Assembly (NCBI RefSeq): GCF_019710585.1
Contig: NZ_JAIFZQ010000013.1
Location: forward strand, 1-42,481
Direction: 5' to 3'
DNA from: Arthrobacter sp. MAHUQ-56
GTDB taxonomy: Bacteria > Actinomycetota > Actinomycetes > Actinomycetales > Micrococcaceae
DNA: 42,481 nt
Below are positions 13,501 to 21,865 of this stretch, in pieces; position 1 is the stretch's first letter; each line of letters begins with the position of its first letter. Both the position numbers and the translations under genes were made by a program. The notes under the pieces are model-generated. The model did not search any database and had not been told where the DNA came from. It saw only the letters and a program-made list of their open reading frames with translations.

Positions 13501-16226
13501 GGGTCTTCATTGACGGCCACCCGGTGGACGTGCCGGCCGGAGCAACGCTGCTCGATGCCGTGCGTGCCGCAGGCCTGGAGATTCCCACGCTGTGCCACGA
13601 CGACCGGCTCAGTACGGTGGCCTCCTGCCGGACCTGCCTGGTGGACATCACCGGCCGCGGCCTCGTGGCGGCCTGCAGCACCCCGGCCCAGGAGGGGCTG
13701 CACATCGCCGTCGACGCCTCCCGGCCCGACCGGCGGGCTGCGCTGCAGGCCATCGTGGCGGGACTGCCGCCACGGGCGCTGGACGTTGACCGGAGCGAGC
13801 TGGCCCGGGACTGCGCGGAGTACGGAGTGGGTGCCCCGGCCGGCAGTGTTCTGCTCCCGGTCCGCGGTGTGGACCACTCGCACCCGTACGTCAAGCTCGA
13901 CCGGGACCTTTGCATCGCCTGCGGGCGGTGCGTCCGCGCGTGCGCCGAAATCCAGGGCACGTTCGCGCTGACGCTGGTGGGCCGGGGAGCCGGGACGGTG
14001 GTGGCGCCCGGGACGGGTGGGCCCTGGGCGCAGTCCGACTGCGTCTCCTGCGGGGCCTGCGTGGACACCTGCCCCACCGGGGCATTGTCGGAACCCGGGC
14101 TGCTGGACCTGCAGGCCACAAGTGGGCAGCGGGCAACCCAGGAGCGGGCAACCGAACAGCTGACGACGACGACCTGCGGCTATTGCGGCGTCGGCTGCAC
14201 TTTGGAGGTGGCCACCCGGGACAACACGATCCTCACCGTGAAGCCCGACGGGAACGGGTCCCTCAACCGCGGGCACGCCTGCGTCAAGGGACGCTTTGCC
14301 CACGGATTCCTGAACTCGGCGGAGCGGCTCAGCACGCCCCTGATCCGGCGGAACGGGGCGCTGGCTCCCGCAACCTGGGACGAGGCCATCGGGTTCGTGG
14401 CTGCCAGGCTCACCGCGGTCCGGGACGCGGACCCGGACGGATTCGCCCTGATCTCCTCGGCCCGGGCCACCAATGAGGAGAATTACCTGGCCCAGAAGTT
14501 CGCCAGGGCCGTCATGGGCACCAACAACGTGGACAACTGCTCCCGCCTCTGCCATGCCCCGTCCGCAGCCGGCCTGGCTGCCGCCTTCGGCCTGGGCGGC
14601 GGAACCAACCCGTTCGATGACCTGGATGCCTGTGACGCTGTCCTGCTGGTCGGGGCGAACCCGACGGCGGCGCACCCGGTGGTGGGTTCGCGCATCTTCC
14701 AGCGCGTCATGGATGGGGCGCGCCTGGTGGTGGTGGACCCACGCCGGACCTACCTGGCCCGGCACGCCGATGTCCACCTCCGGCCACGCCCGGGAACCAA
14801 TGTGGCCGTGTTCAACGGCCTGGCGCATGTCCTGGTCCGGGAAGGGCTGGTGGATTCCGCCTTCCTGGCGGCACACGCCACCGGCTATGAGGAACTGCGG
14901 GTGCTGCTGGACGACTATCCGCCGGACCGGGTGGCGGCGATCAGCGGTGTCCGGGAGGATGACCTGGTGCGGGCAGCCCTGCTCTATGGGGAGGCAGCAG
15001 CGCCGGCCATCTTCTATGGACTGGGCGTGACGGAACATAAGCACGGCACGGACGGCGTCCGGACGCTGTCCAACCTCGCAGTCCTGCGGGGCGCCGTCGG
15101 CCCGGGTGGCGGCGGCGGTGTGAACCCGCTGCGCGGACAGAACAACGTCCAGGGCGCCTCGGACATGGGGGCGTTGCCGGACCTGCTGCCCGGGTACCAG
15201 AAAGTCACTGACCCTGCAGCGCGGGAGCGGTGCGCAGCGGCCTGGCGGGCCGAGGTGCCGGCCCGGCCCGGTCTTCGGATCCCGCAGATGTTTGCCTCCG
15301 CCCGGTCCGGGGAGCTGAAGGCGCTCTGGGTCATCGGAGAGGACGTGCTCACCACCGACCCGGACAGCACAGCCGTCCGCGCTGCCCTGGATGCCTGCCC
15401 TCTGGTGATCTGCAACGACCTGTTCCTCTCCGCGACGGCCGCTGCCGCCGACGTCGTATTTCCTGTGGCCGCATGGCTGGAAAAGGACGGCACGTTCGTC
15501 AACTTTGACCGGCGCTTCCAGCGCGTCCGGGAGGCCGTTGCACCCCCTGAAGGTGTCCGCACGGATTTCGAGGTGCTGCACGCCGTCGCAGCCCGGATGG
15601 GAACCGGCCTGGGGTGCGCAACGCCGGCCGACGCCATGGCGGAATGCGCTGTTGTGGCGCCCCTGTTCGGCGGTGTGTCGCATTCCCGCCTGGACCGGGA
15701 GGGGCCGCTGCACTGGCCGTGCGGCTCCGCCGGTTCCCCTGGAACGCCCCGGCTGTACCAGGACGGCTTCGCCACGCCTGACCGGCGGGCGCACCTCGCC
15801 GCCAGGCATTACCTTCCGCCCGGGGAGGAGTGCGACGGGGAGTTCCCGTTCCTGCTGATCACGGGGCGCAGGGCGGAGCATTACAACTCGGGGAGCATGA
15901 CGCGCCGCACGGCGAACCTGCGCCTGCTGGGCCGGGAGACGGTCGACGTCGGGCCGGACGACGCCGCGGCACTGGGCCTGGGCGGCGGGGACACCGTGCG
16001 GGTGGAGAGCCGTCACGGGGAGGCCGTACTCCAGGTGAGGATCACCGATGACGTGGAGCCCGGCCAGGTGTTCGCGGGCTTCCACTTCCCGGGCGCCGCA
16101 GTCAACGGACTCACCTCGCCGGTGGGGGACGAGGCCACCGGCTGCCCGGAGTACAAGGTCACCGCGGTCAGGCTGGACGCACCTTCCGGATCCGGCCGCG
16201 CAGGACCGATGCAGCCACCAAGGTGA
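13497..16226 (+). CDS. Formate dehydrogenase alpha subunit (molybdopterin, Cys-type)
   Basis: A 909-aa catalytic subunit oxidising formate to CO2. Domains in order: N-terminal [2Fe-2S] ferredoxin (C33, C44, C47, C60); two [4Fe-4S] ferredoxin motifs (C139/C142/C145/C149 and C182/C185/C188/C192); the molybdopterin-domain [4Fe-4S] (C227, C230, C234, C262); the catalytic NNVDNCSRLCH with metal ligand C352 followed by H353; and a C-terminal MopB cofactor-binding domain (RRAEHYNSGSMTRRT near residue 795). The ligand is Cys, not selenocysteine. ATG 13497 overlaps the upstream stop as ATGA. With the fused FdsGB it forms an NAD-linked soluble enzyme. No FdhD or molybdopterin maturation gene is visible nearby. 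Confidence 0.95.
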   Translation: MRVFIDGHPVDVPAGATLLDAVRAAGLEIPTLCHDDRLSTVASCRTCLVDITGRGLVAACSTPAQEGLHIAVDASRPDRRAALQAIVAGLPPRALDVDRSELARDCAEYGVGAPAGSVLLPVRGVDHSHPYVKLDRDLCIACGRCVRACAEIQGTFALTLVGRGAGTVVAPGTGGPWAQSDCVSCGACVDTCPTGALSEPGLLDLQATSGQRATQERATEQLTTTTCGYCGVGCTLEVATRDNTILTVKPDGNGSLNRGHACVKGRFAHGFLNSAERLSTPLIRRNGALAPATWDEAIGFVAARLTAVRDADPDGFALISSARATNEENYLAQKFARAVMGTNNVDNCSRLCHAPSAAGLAAAFGLGGGTNPFDDLDACDAVLLVGANPTAAHPVVGSRIFQRVMDGARLVVVDPRRTYLARHADVHLRPRPGTNVAVFNGLAHVLVREGLVDSAFLAAHATGYEELRVLLDDYPPDRVAAISGVREDDLVRAALLYGEAAAPAIFYGLGVTEHKHGTDGVRTLSNLAVLRGAVGPGGGGGVNPLRGQNNVQGASDMGALPDLLPGYQKVTDPAARERCAAAWRAEVPARPGLRIPQMFASARSGELKALWVIGEDVLTTDPDSTAVRAALDACPLVICNDLFLSATAAAADVVFPVAAWLEKDGTFVNFDRRFQRVREAVAPPEGVRTDFEVLHAVAARMGTGLGCATPADAMAECAVVAPLFGGVSHSRLDREGPLHWPCGSAGSPGTPRLYQDGFATPDRRAHLAARHYLPPGEECDGEFPFLLITGRRAEHYNSGSMTRRTANLRLLGRETVDVGPDDAAALGLGGGDTVRVESRHGEAVLQVRITDDVEPGQVFAGFHFPGAAVNGLTSPVGDEATGCPEYKVTAVRLDAPSGSGRAGPMQPPR

Positions 16227-16599
16227 CCAGGCTGCACGCCGCAGCGCCCCAAAGGATGTCCGTGACGGCCACCAGCGCTGTGAAGTCCTTCAGCACGGCG
16301 AACCCGGTCAGGGCCCAGGTGGCGTAGGTGAAAAACCCGAACAGGGCACCACCCGCAACCCGCTGCCGTAGGGTCGCGTCCGGGCTGTTGGGCCGCACGC
16401 CGTAGTGCACCATCCCGGCCACGAAGATGGCATAGAACAGGACCGCACCAGCCAGGTTGGCCCGGGGCGCCAGCAGGCCGCCGATCTGGCTTTGGTACAG
16501 CGGATTGGCCACCAGCAGGATCCAGGCGACGTCCAGGGCCGCGAATATCAGGGCCGTGACGACGTACGTGACCAGCCAGTTCTTGGTGCGGGGGCTCAT
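16168..16599 (-). CDS. DUF2177 family membrane protein
   Basis: A 143-aa protein with four hydrophobic helices (about residues 6-28, 44-66, 82-101 and 108-130). The patterns FAALDVAWILLVANPLYQSQIG and GALFGFFTYATWALTGFAVLKDF are those of DUF2177, a widespread family of unknown function. ATG 16599 has an AGGAG ~8 nt upstream. Its 3' end overlaps the 3' end of the formate dehydrogenase gene by 59 bp on the other strand, so both reading frames use the same DNA there. It is divergent from the DUF1295 gene. Confidence 0.88.
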   Translation of the reverse strand: MSPRTKNWLVTYVVTALIFAALDVAWILLVANPLYQSQIGGLLAPRANLAGAVLFYAIFVAGMVHYGVRPNSPDATLRQRVAGGALFGFFTYATWALTGFAVLKDFTALVAVTDILWGAAACSLVTLVAASVLRGRIRKVRPA

Positions 16600-16793
16600 G
16601 CGGGGCTCCTGGGGTTGGTAGAACTTACAGAAGCAGTTCGGTGCCGCCAGGGGGCCGGACGGTGTGGAAGCGGCAGAAGGTGGAGGGTGTCGTTTCGCGG
16701 GAGCCCACCCATACATCACCGTCCCCGCTCCGAAGACCAAGTGAACAGTGCCGTGCAGCAGCGCGCGGCAGGCCGTGAAAGGACCGCACCTGC

Positions 16794-17663
16794 ATGAACG
16801 GAAACAGCCGCAAGGCCATTATCAGCGTCCTCGTGGCCGTGGTGGTGGCGGTGCTCATCGCCCTCGCCGGCAGCCAGGGCGGGTCGAGGATCGGCGGGTT
16901 CCCGGTGTTCGCGCTGGGGGTTGCGGCCGCGTTCGTGATCCAGTGGCTGGTGTTCATTCCCTCCTACAAGGCGCAGACGGAGAAGTTCTACGACCTCACC
17001 GGTGCCCTGACCTACATCTCCATCACCGTGTTCCTGGTGCTCGCCTCCCCGGGAGTGGACGCCCGCGGCATGCTGCTGGCCGCCATGGTGGTGCTGTGGG
17101 CGGCACGGCTGGGCAGCTTCCTGTTCCTGCGCATCCGCAAGCACGGCAAGGACGACCGCTTCGACGAACTCAAGCCGGACTTCTTCCGCTTCCTGAACAC
17201 CTGGACCATCCAGGGCCTGTGGGTGGTGCTCACCGCGGCGCTCGCGTGGGTGGCCATCACGTCGGACAGGAAGGTGGGCCTGGACGGGTTCTTCTGGGCG
17301 GGCCTGCTGGTGTGGGCCGCGGGCATCACCATCGAAACCGTGGCGGACCTCGAGAAGACCCGTTTCAAGGCCGACCCCGCCAACAAGGGCCGGTTCATCA
17401 GCACGGGCCTGTGGTCAAAGTCCCGCCACCCCAACTACTTCGGCGAGATCACGCTCTGGGTGGGCGTGGCCATCATCGCCCTTCCGGTGCTCCAGGGCTG
17501 GCAGTGGGCAGCCCTCATTTCCCCGGTGTTCGTGACCCTGCTGCTGACCAAGGGCAGCGGGGTGCCTCCCCTGGAGAAGAAGGCCGACAAGACGTGGGGC
17601 GGCCAGCCGGACTATGAGGCCTACAAGAAGACAACGCCCGTGCTGGTGCCGAAGCTTAAGTAG
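16794..17663 (+). CDS. DUF1295 / steroid 5-alpha-reductase-like membrane protein
   Basis: A 289-aa polytopic protein. It has about seven hydrophobic segments, FYDLTGALTYISI, the FFRFLNTWTIQGLWV region and a C-terminal methyltransferase/reductase-like block (NKGRFISTGLWSKSRHPNYFGEITLW). The last block is shared by DUF1295, isoprenylcysteine methyltransferases and sterol reductases and places the cofactor site near the membrane surface. The substrate is unknown. An AAAGGA lies ~10 nt before ATG 16794. A terminator hairpin follows. Confidence 0.9.
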   Translation: MNGNSRKAIISVLVAVVVAVLIALAGSQGGSRIGGFPVFALGVAAAFVIQWLVFIPSYKAQTEKFYDLTGALTYISITVFLVLASPGVDARGMLLAAMVVLWAARLGSFLFLRIRKHGKDDRFDELKPDFFRFLNTWTIQGLWVVLTAALAWVAITSDRKVGLDGFFWAGLLVWAAGITIETVADLEKTRFKADPANKGRFISTGLWSKSRHPNYFGEITLWVGVAIIALPVLQGWQWAALISPVFVTLLLTKGSGVPPLEKKADKTWGGQPDYEAYKKTTPVLVPKLK

Positions 17664-17679
17664 CGAACGTACGACGGCG

Positions 17680-17696
17680 GCACCCGGCTTGGGTGC
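17680..17696 (+). terminator. Hairpin after the DUF1295 gene (terminator-repeat copy)
   Basis: GCACCC (17680-17685) pairs with GGGTGC (17691-17696) around a 5-nt loop. The preceding ACGACGGCG matches the left arm of the perfect 14-bp hairpin at 20902, but the matching right-arm bases are changed here. It lies 17 nt after the stop. Confidence 0.55.
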
Positions 17697-17707
17697 ATCG
17701 GCCCAGG

Positions 17708-17760
17708 TTAGGGGGATATCCCCCAAGTACGGGCGGGCCCGGGAATTAGGTATCCCGTAC
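17708..17760. promoter_or_regulatory. Palindromic operator cluster before the HAF/phosphoesterase pair
   Basis: GGGGGATATCCCCC (17711-17724) is a perfect 14-bp palindrome with flanks giving TTAGGGGGATATCCCCCAA. Just after it, GTACGGG (17727-17733) is repeated inverted as CCCGTAC (17754-17760), enclosing AATTAGGTATCC. The TTAGGGG half-site also occurs in the palindrome upstream of the LuxR gene at 3062-3075. The function as a regulator site is inferred; no clear -10 was found. Confidence 0.45.
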
Positions 17761-17875
17761 TCGTGACTTGCGGTTGGCCCGGGTCCTAGCCTCATAGGAA
17801 CAGGGCCGCCATGGCCGTGGTCGATTGTGCCGCAGATGCTGCTGGGAATCTGGGGCTCAACTCCGGGGAGCAACA

Positions 17876-19006
17876 TTGCGGGACTACGGAATTTCTCAGA
17901 AGGGCGGCCGCAGGACTGTGCGGCCCCAGGCATTGCTGACGGCCGCACTGCTGGCAGTTGAGGGCGCGGTGGTGATGATGCCCATTGCGGCGTCTGCTGC
18001 CCAGGCCGACCTCCCTGCCGCCACGAACTGTTCGGCCCGGCTGCTCCCCGGACTGGGTGGCCGGGGCAGCAACGCGACCGCGGCGAGCAGCAATGGCCTG
18101 GTGGTCGGCATCGCCGACACTGCCGGCGGCGAGTCCGCGCCGGTGCTCTGGCGGAACGGGCAGGCCACCGCGCTGTCGATCCCGCTGCAGGCCGTCGCCC
18201 CCGCCTCGGTGAACAAGGACGGCGTGGTGGTCGGCACGGGGTATGACCCCCGCCAGGAAATGCTGGTGGGATGGTGGTGGCAAAACGGCCAGTACCACCC
18301 GCTTCCCGTCAGCCCGGGCGACGTTGCCATGCCGTCGGCGGTCTCGGATGGGGGAGTCGTCGCAGGGGTTTTGGTCGCCAGCGAGGACCACGCGGACGGT
18401 CCGGGCGCCGACGAGGACGAGCATCCCGCTGTCTGGCCCAGCGTGACCGCAGCTCCCCGCGAGCTTCCGCTGCCCGCGGGTGTGCGGGGCGGCCATGCGT
18501 TCGCGATCGGCCCTGACGGCACTGTGGGCGGGGTGGCGCTGGGTGACGACGGCGGTACACCGGTTCTGTGGGCACCTGACGGTACGCCGAAGGTGCTGCC
18601 GGCCCTCGCCGGACGGGGCGGCGTGGTGCTCGCGATCGACCCGTCCGGGCAGGCGCTCGGCCAGAGCGCCGTACCCGAAGGAACACACGCTGTCGCCTGG
18701 GGCGCGTCGGGCCTCATCAGTGACCTCGGCGCAGCCGCCGCAGGCCCCGCATCAAGCGCGCAGGCAGGCGTGGCGGGAATCGCCGTCGGCGCCGGCAGCA
18801 CGCCGTCGTACCGGGGGTCCCGCCCGCAGGCCGTGATGTGGATCGGCAAGAGCGCCCGCATCCTGCCGCCGGGTTCGGACGGCCAGTTCACCGGGGTGTC
18901 CGGAGGGGCGACCTCCGTGTCACGCCAGGGCGGGCCGACCGTCGTCGTCGGATATTCCGCGGCAGCCAACGGGCTGCGCCGCGCCACCGAATGGAGCTGC
19001 CCATGA
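17876..19006 (+). CDS. Exported HAF-repeat-type protein
   Basis: A ~376-aa secreted protein. After a basic N-region comes a hydrophobic stretch (LLTAALLAVEGAVVMMPIAASAAQA) ending in an Ala-x-Ala signal peptidase site. The rest is a run of ~45-residue repeats with the pattern APVLWRNGQATAL / GTPVLWAPDGTPKVLP / HAVAWGASGLISDL, typical of extracellular HAF-repeat beta proteins of unknown role. The start is uncertain: TTG 17876 has GGGGAG 5 nt upstream, while GTG 17918 with CAGGA is a good alternative. It overlaps the phosphoesterase gene by ATGA, so the two exported proteins are likely made together. Confidence 0.8.
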   Translation: MRDYGISQKGGRRTVRPQALLTAALLAVEGAVVMMPIAASAAQADLPAATNCSARLLPGLGGRGSNATAASSNGLVVGIADTAGGESAPVLWRNGQATALSIPLQAVAPASVNKDGVVVGTGYDPRQEMLVGWWWQNGQYHPLPVSPGDVAMPSAVSDGGVVAGVLVASEDHADGPGADEDEHPAVWPSVTAAPRELPLPAGVRGGHAFAIGPDGTVGGVALGDDGGTPVLWAPDGTPKVLPALAGRGGVVLAIDPSGQALGQSAVPEGTHAVAWGASGLISDLGAAAAGPASSAQAGVAGIAVGAGSTPSYRGSRPQAVMWIGKSARILPPGSDGQFTGVSGGATSVSRQGGPTVVVGYSAAANGLRRATEWSCP

Positions 19007-20847
19007 ACGGCCGCCGGCGCGTGCGCCACCCCTTCCGCCGGGTCCTGGCCGTTGTCCTCGGCCTCGCACTCGTCCTCGCCAACGTGTACTTCCTCGCGAC
19101 GTCGCGGGAGACCAAGGCCACCGCTGCAGCGACGGTGAGCCTGGGGTTCGTCGGCGATACCGGCGGCAACACGGTCACGGGCAAGGTGATCGACGCGGCC
19201 CGCAACGCCGGAACCGCCGCGTTCTTCAACCTCGGCGACATGTCCTACTCCCAGATCACCCCGGAATCGTCCTGGTGCTCGTTCGTCACGCAGCATGCCG
19301 GAACGATGCCCTACGAGGTGGTGTCCGGGAACCACGAGGACAACGGACCCGACGGCGTGTGGTCCAACTTCGCCGCGTGCCTGCCGGACAAGCTCGGTTC
19401 ATCGGGCGACTACGGCCAGCAGTTCTACACGGACTACCCGGCCACCAGCCCCTTGGTGCGGGTGATCATGGTGTCCCCGAAGCTGACCTTTGACGGCACC
19501 ACCAAGGACTGGTCCTACAAGGCCGGCACGCAGGGTTACCAGTACGTGTCCTCGACCATCGATGCGGCGCGGGCTGCGGGGATCCCGTTCGTCGTGGTGG
19601 GGATGCACATGTACTGCCTGTCGATGGTCAACTACCCGTGCGCTGCCAGCCCTGACCTGATGAACCTGCTGGTGGCCAAGAAGGTGGACCTGTACCTGCA
19701 GGCGCATGACCACGCATACGCGCGCAGCTACCCGCTCGCCCTCAACGGCAGCTGCACGGCCATCCCGGTCAGCAGCTTCAACCCCGACTGCGTTGCGGAC
19801 ACGAACCCCACCGGCCAGTTCGCCGCCGGCACCGGGACCATCCTGGCCACCGTCGGTTCGGGCGGCAGGTCGATCAACAGCGAGAGCAATACGACGACGG
19901 CTCCGTACTTCCAGAGCTTCATGGGCAGCAACAACAACCCGACGTACGGCTTCCTGAACGTGTCAGTGACGGACACCACGCTGAGCGGCAGCTTCGTCCG
20001 CGCGTCTGGCGGGACCTACACCGACAGCTTCACGCTGACCAGGCCGGCGCCGTCACCGAGCCCGACGCCTACGCCGACCCCAACAGCGACCTCAACAGCG
20101 ACGCCGACGCCGACCCCAACAGCGACCTCAACAGCTACGCCGACGCCAACACCGACCCCAACGCCGACGGCGACCCCGGTCTCTGTCAGGTCCTCCACGA
20201 CGGGGGCCGGCGAGCTGACTGCCTCCGGCTCGTACACGCCCACCCTGCCGGCAGGCTGGCAGCCGGGTGACACGGTCTTCCTGTTCTCCCAGGTGACAGT
20301 GTCCGGCTCGGCGAACGTCACCACTCCGGCGGGATGGACGCGGGCCATCGCTGACTTCACAAGCGCCAGCTCCGCGTCGGCGCACCAGGCGGTCTGGTAC
20401 CGGGTGATGCAGTCCGGCGACACCGCGCCGAGCGTGCCGGAGCCCGCCTCCCGGTATGCCTGGGCCACGGTGGCCGTGCAGGGCGCCAACACGACGACGC
20501 CGCTGGATGTCACACCCGCCACTGACACCAACAGCGGGGTGGCCTACCCGGACGTGCGGGCGCCGTCCGTCACGCCGGTGACCGCCGGCGCGCTGCTGTT
20601 GACCGCACACGGCGTGCGGAACGGCACCAATTCTGCGACCACGTCGTTCACTGCGCCGGCGGGGACGAGTGAGCTCGGCGACGTGTCGTCGAACATCGCG
20701 GCAAAGTCGAACGCGGCCATCGAGGTGAACAGCCTCGCCCTGACCGATACGTCGGCCACCGGCACGAAGACGGCCACCGCGGCCTCGAGTTCCGGGACGC
20801 TCATCAACCAGTGCGGCTCGGCGATAGTGGTGCGCCCAGCCTCGTGA
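19003..20847 (+). CDS. Exported metallophosphoesterase with PT-rich linker
   Basis: A 614-aa protein with a basic N-terminus and one hydrophobic segment (about residues 13-31) acting as signal or anchor. Residues ~45-340 are a calcineurin-like phosphoesterase domain: GDTGG (D52), LGDMSY (D79), SGNHEDN (N110, H111), GMHMY and AHDHAYAR. These are the metal ligands of purple-acid-phosphatase-like enzymes. Then comes a Pro/Thr/Ser/Ala linker (about residues 349-390) built on DNA repeats, and a C-terminal beta-rich domain of ~220 residues (SGSANVTTPAGWTRAI, YRVMQSGDTAP) with an adhesin-like character. It is coupled by ATGA to the HAF-repeat gene and followed by a strong terminator. Confidence 0.9.
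   Translation: MNGRRRVRHPFRRVLAVVLGLALVLANVYFLATSRETKATAAATVSLGFVGDTGGNTVTGKVIDAARNAGTAAFFNLGDMSYSQITPESSWCSFVTQHAGTMPYEVVSGNHEDNGPDGVWSNFAACLPDKLGSSGDYGQQFYTDYPATSPLVRVIMVSPKLTFDGTTKDWSYKAGTQGYQYVSSTIDAARAAGIPFVVVGMHMYCLSMVNYPCAASPDLMNLLVAKKVDLYLQAHDHAYARSYPLALNGSCTAIPVSSFNPDCVADTNPTGQFAAGTGTILATVGSGGRSINSESNTTTAPYFQSFMGSNNNPTYGFLNVSVTDTTLSGSFVRASGGTYTDSFTLTRPAPSPSPTPTPTPTATSTATPTPTPTATSTATPTPTPTPTPTATPVSVRSSTTGAGELTASGSYTPTLPAGWQPGDTVFLFSQVTVSGSANVTTPAGWTRAIADFTSASSASAHQAVWYRVMQSGDTAPSVPEPASRYAWATVAVQGANTTTPLDVTPATDTNSGVAYPDVRAPSVTPVTAGALLLTAHGVRNGTNSATTSFTAPAGTSELGDVSSNIAAKSNAAIEVNSLALTDTSATGTKTATAASSSGTLINQCGSAIVVRPAS
20045..20178 (+). repeat. Tandem repeats encoding the PT-rich linker
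   Basis: A low-complexity ACGCCGACC/ACAGCGACC region. A 29-bp unit is identical at 20071-20099 and 20107-20135 (period 36), with degenerate copies on both sides. It codes for Thr-Pro and Thr-Ala-Thr-Ser repeats and is likely to vary in length between strains through slippage. Confidence 0.85.
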
Positions 20848-20901
20848 CCGGAGCGGGAAGCCTGGCTGCCGGTTAGGCAGGGTTCTTCAGGTCAGGACTC
20901 A

Positions 20902-20934
20902 CGACGGCGGCACCCGGTTTGGGTGCCGCCGTCG
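20902..20934 (+). terminator. Strong terminator hairpin (14-bp perfect stem)
   Basis: CGACGGCGGCACCC (20902-20915) and GGGTGCCGCCGTCG (20921-20934) pair perfectly around a 5-nt loop. It lies 55 nt after the phosphoesterase stop and before the convergent gene ending at 21012. No T-tract follows, as is common in actinobacteria. Related sequences occur at 17671 and 22753. Confidence 0.85.
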
Positions 20935-21011
20935 CCGTGCCTGCTGCGAGCCGCCCGCATCCAGCGCGGATGGACTCTCAGCTTGAGCCGGGTCGAGCCT
21001 TGTTCGCCCAA

Positions 21012-21680
21012 TTAGTTTTGCCGGGCCGAAAGAACTTCCTGAATACGGTTGAAGTATGTCCGAGAATGGATTTCCCACCAGTCATTTGGGTCGTAGGCAA
21101 AGGCAGTATTTCCAGGAAGCTCAATAACAGCTCCCATGGTGAGCGTGCAGCCGGTAGGTGTGGGCTCGAGTCGATAGGTATAGCGCCGGTTAGCTTCGTC
21201 CTGTGCAATCGGCCTCGTCGTTGCCCACCACGGGCTTTCCTCGCCAATGACTTCGATAATTGAGACGGAGCCGTCGCGGTTGATGAAACACTGTTGCTCC
21301 CCTACGCCCGGAGGCGTGCCGGGAACAGTGAAGGCCCGCTGTGCATCTGAGAGGAAGACCGCGCTTTCAGCAGGGCGAATGAGGGACCAAACTGTGTGGG
21401 CGTCGTGGTCGTATGAGGCAGAGGCATGCAGGCTGTGAACTCTTCCCGGTAGGTTTGCCGCACCTGCTGGTGGCTCCTGTACGAGCCCCATCCGTTTGTT
21501 CTTGCGGTTAATCGCTGCTCCAAGAACGAGTATGGCCACGTACATCGACATGGCAACTGCAAAAATTGCTATCTCAATGTCTTTTCGGCCGAAGTGGCCT
21601 ACCACAAGGGCGAGTACGAGTATGGAGAGGTAGCCAGCAAAAAACAGGGCATTGTGAAGGATTTTGAAAATTGTGACCAC
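21012..21680 (-). CDS. Membrane-anchored SRPBCC/polyketide-cyclase-like protein
   Basis: A 222-aa protein. Two hydrophobic helices (about residues 9-28 and 35-55) are followed by a cytoplasmic domain (~80-215) with START/SRPBCC features: ASASYDHDAHTVWSLIRPAES near the start, EVIGEESPWWATTRPI, RRYTYRLEPTPTGCTLTMGAVIE, and a long C-terminal helix (DWWEIHSRTYFNRIQEVL). The ligand is unknown. The sequence here looks less GC-rich than its neighbours, with more AAA, ATT and GAA codons, suggesting a different origin. It stands alone between two rightward genes. Confidence 0.75.
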   Translation of the reverse strand: MVTIFKILHNALFFAGYLSILVLALVVGHFGRKDIEIAIFAVAMSMYVAILVLGAAINRKNKRMGLVQEPPAGAANLPGRVHSLHASASYDHDAHTVWSLIRPAESAVFLSDAQRAFTVPGTPPGVGEQQCFINRDGSVSIIEVIGEESPWWATTRPIAQDEANRRYTYRLEPTPTGCTLTMGAVIELPGNTAFAYDPNDWWEIHSRTYFNRIQEVLSARQN

Positions 21681-21865
21681 CCCCTCATTATCAGATAGCT
21701 GAATTAGCCTGCGTTGAATATCGCCACAGGATTCGCGCAGGAATTGGGAAGAGTTGGCCCAGTTCGGGGAAATCGCTCGTAGGCGGCCGATAAGCTCGTC
21801 CGTGGCGTCGGCAGCCGTGGAGCCCCGACCCTCTCAACTCTCGTGCACACAAACTGGGGAACTGC

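Noticed and set aside
13473..16085. An 870-aa leftward open frame opposite the formate dehydrogenase gene
   Set aside because: It is the complement of a strongly coding high-GC gene, has no recognisable domain and is full of His, Arg, Gly and Pro, as expected of a shadow frame.
20045..20178. Regular short repeats that could suggest a CRISPR array
   Set aside because: The repeats lack unique spacers, are tandem and low-complexity, and encode the Pro/Thr linker in frame.
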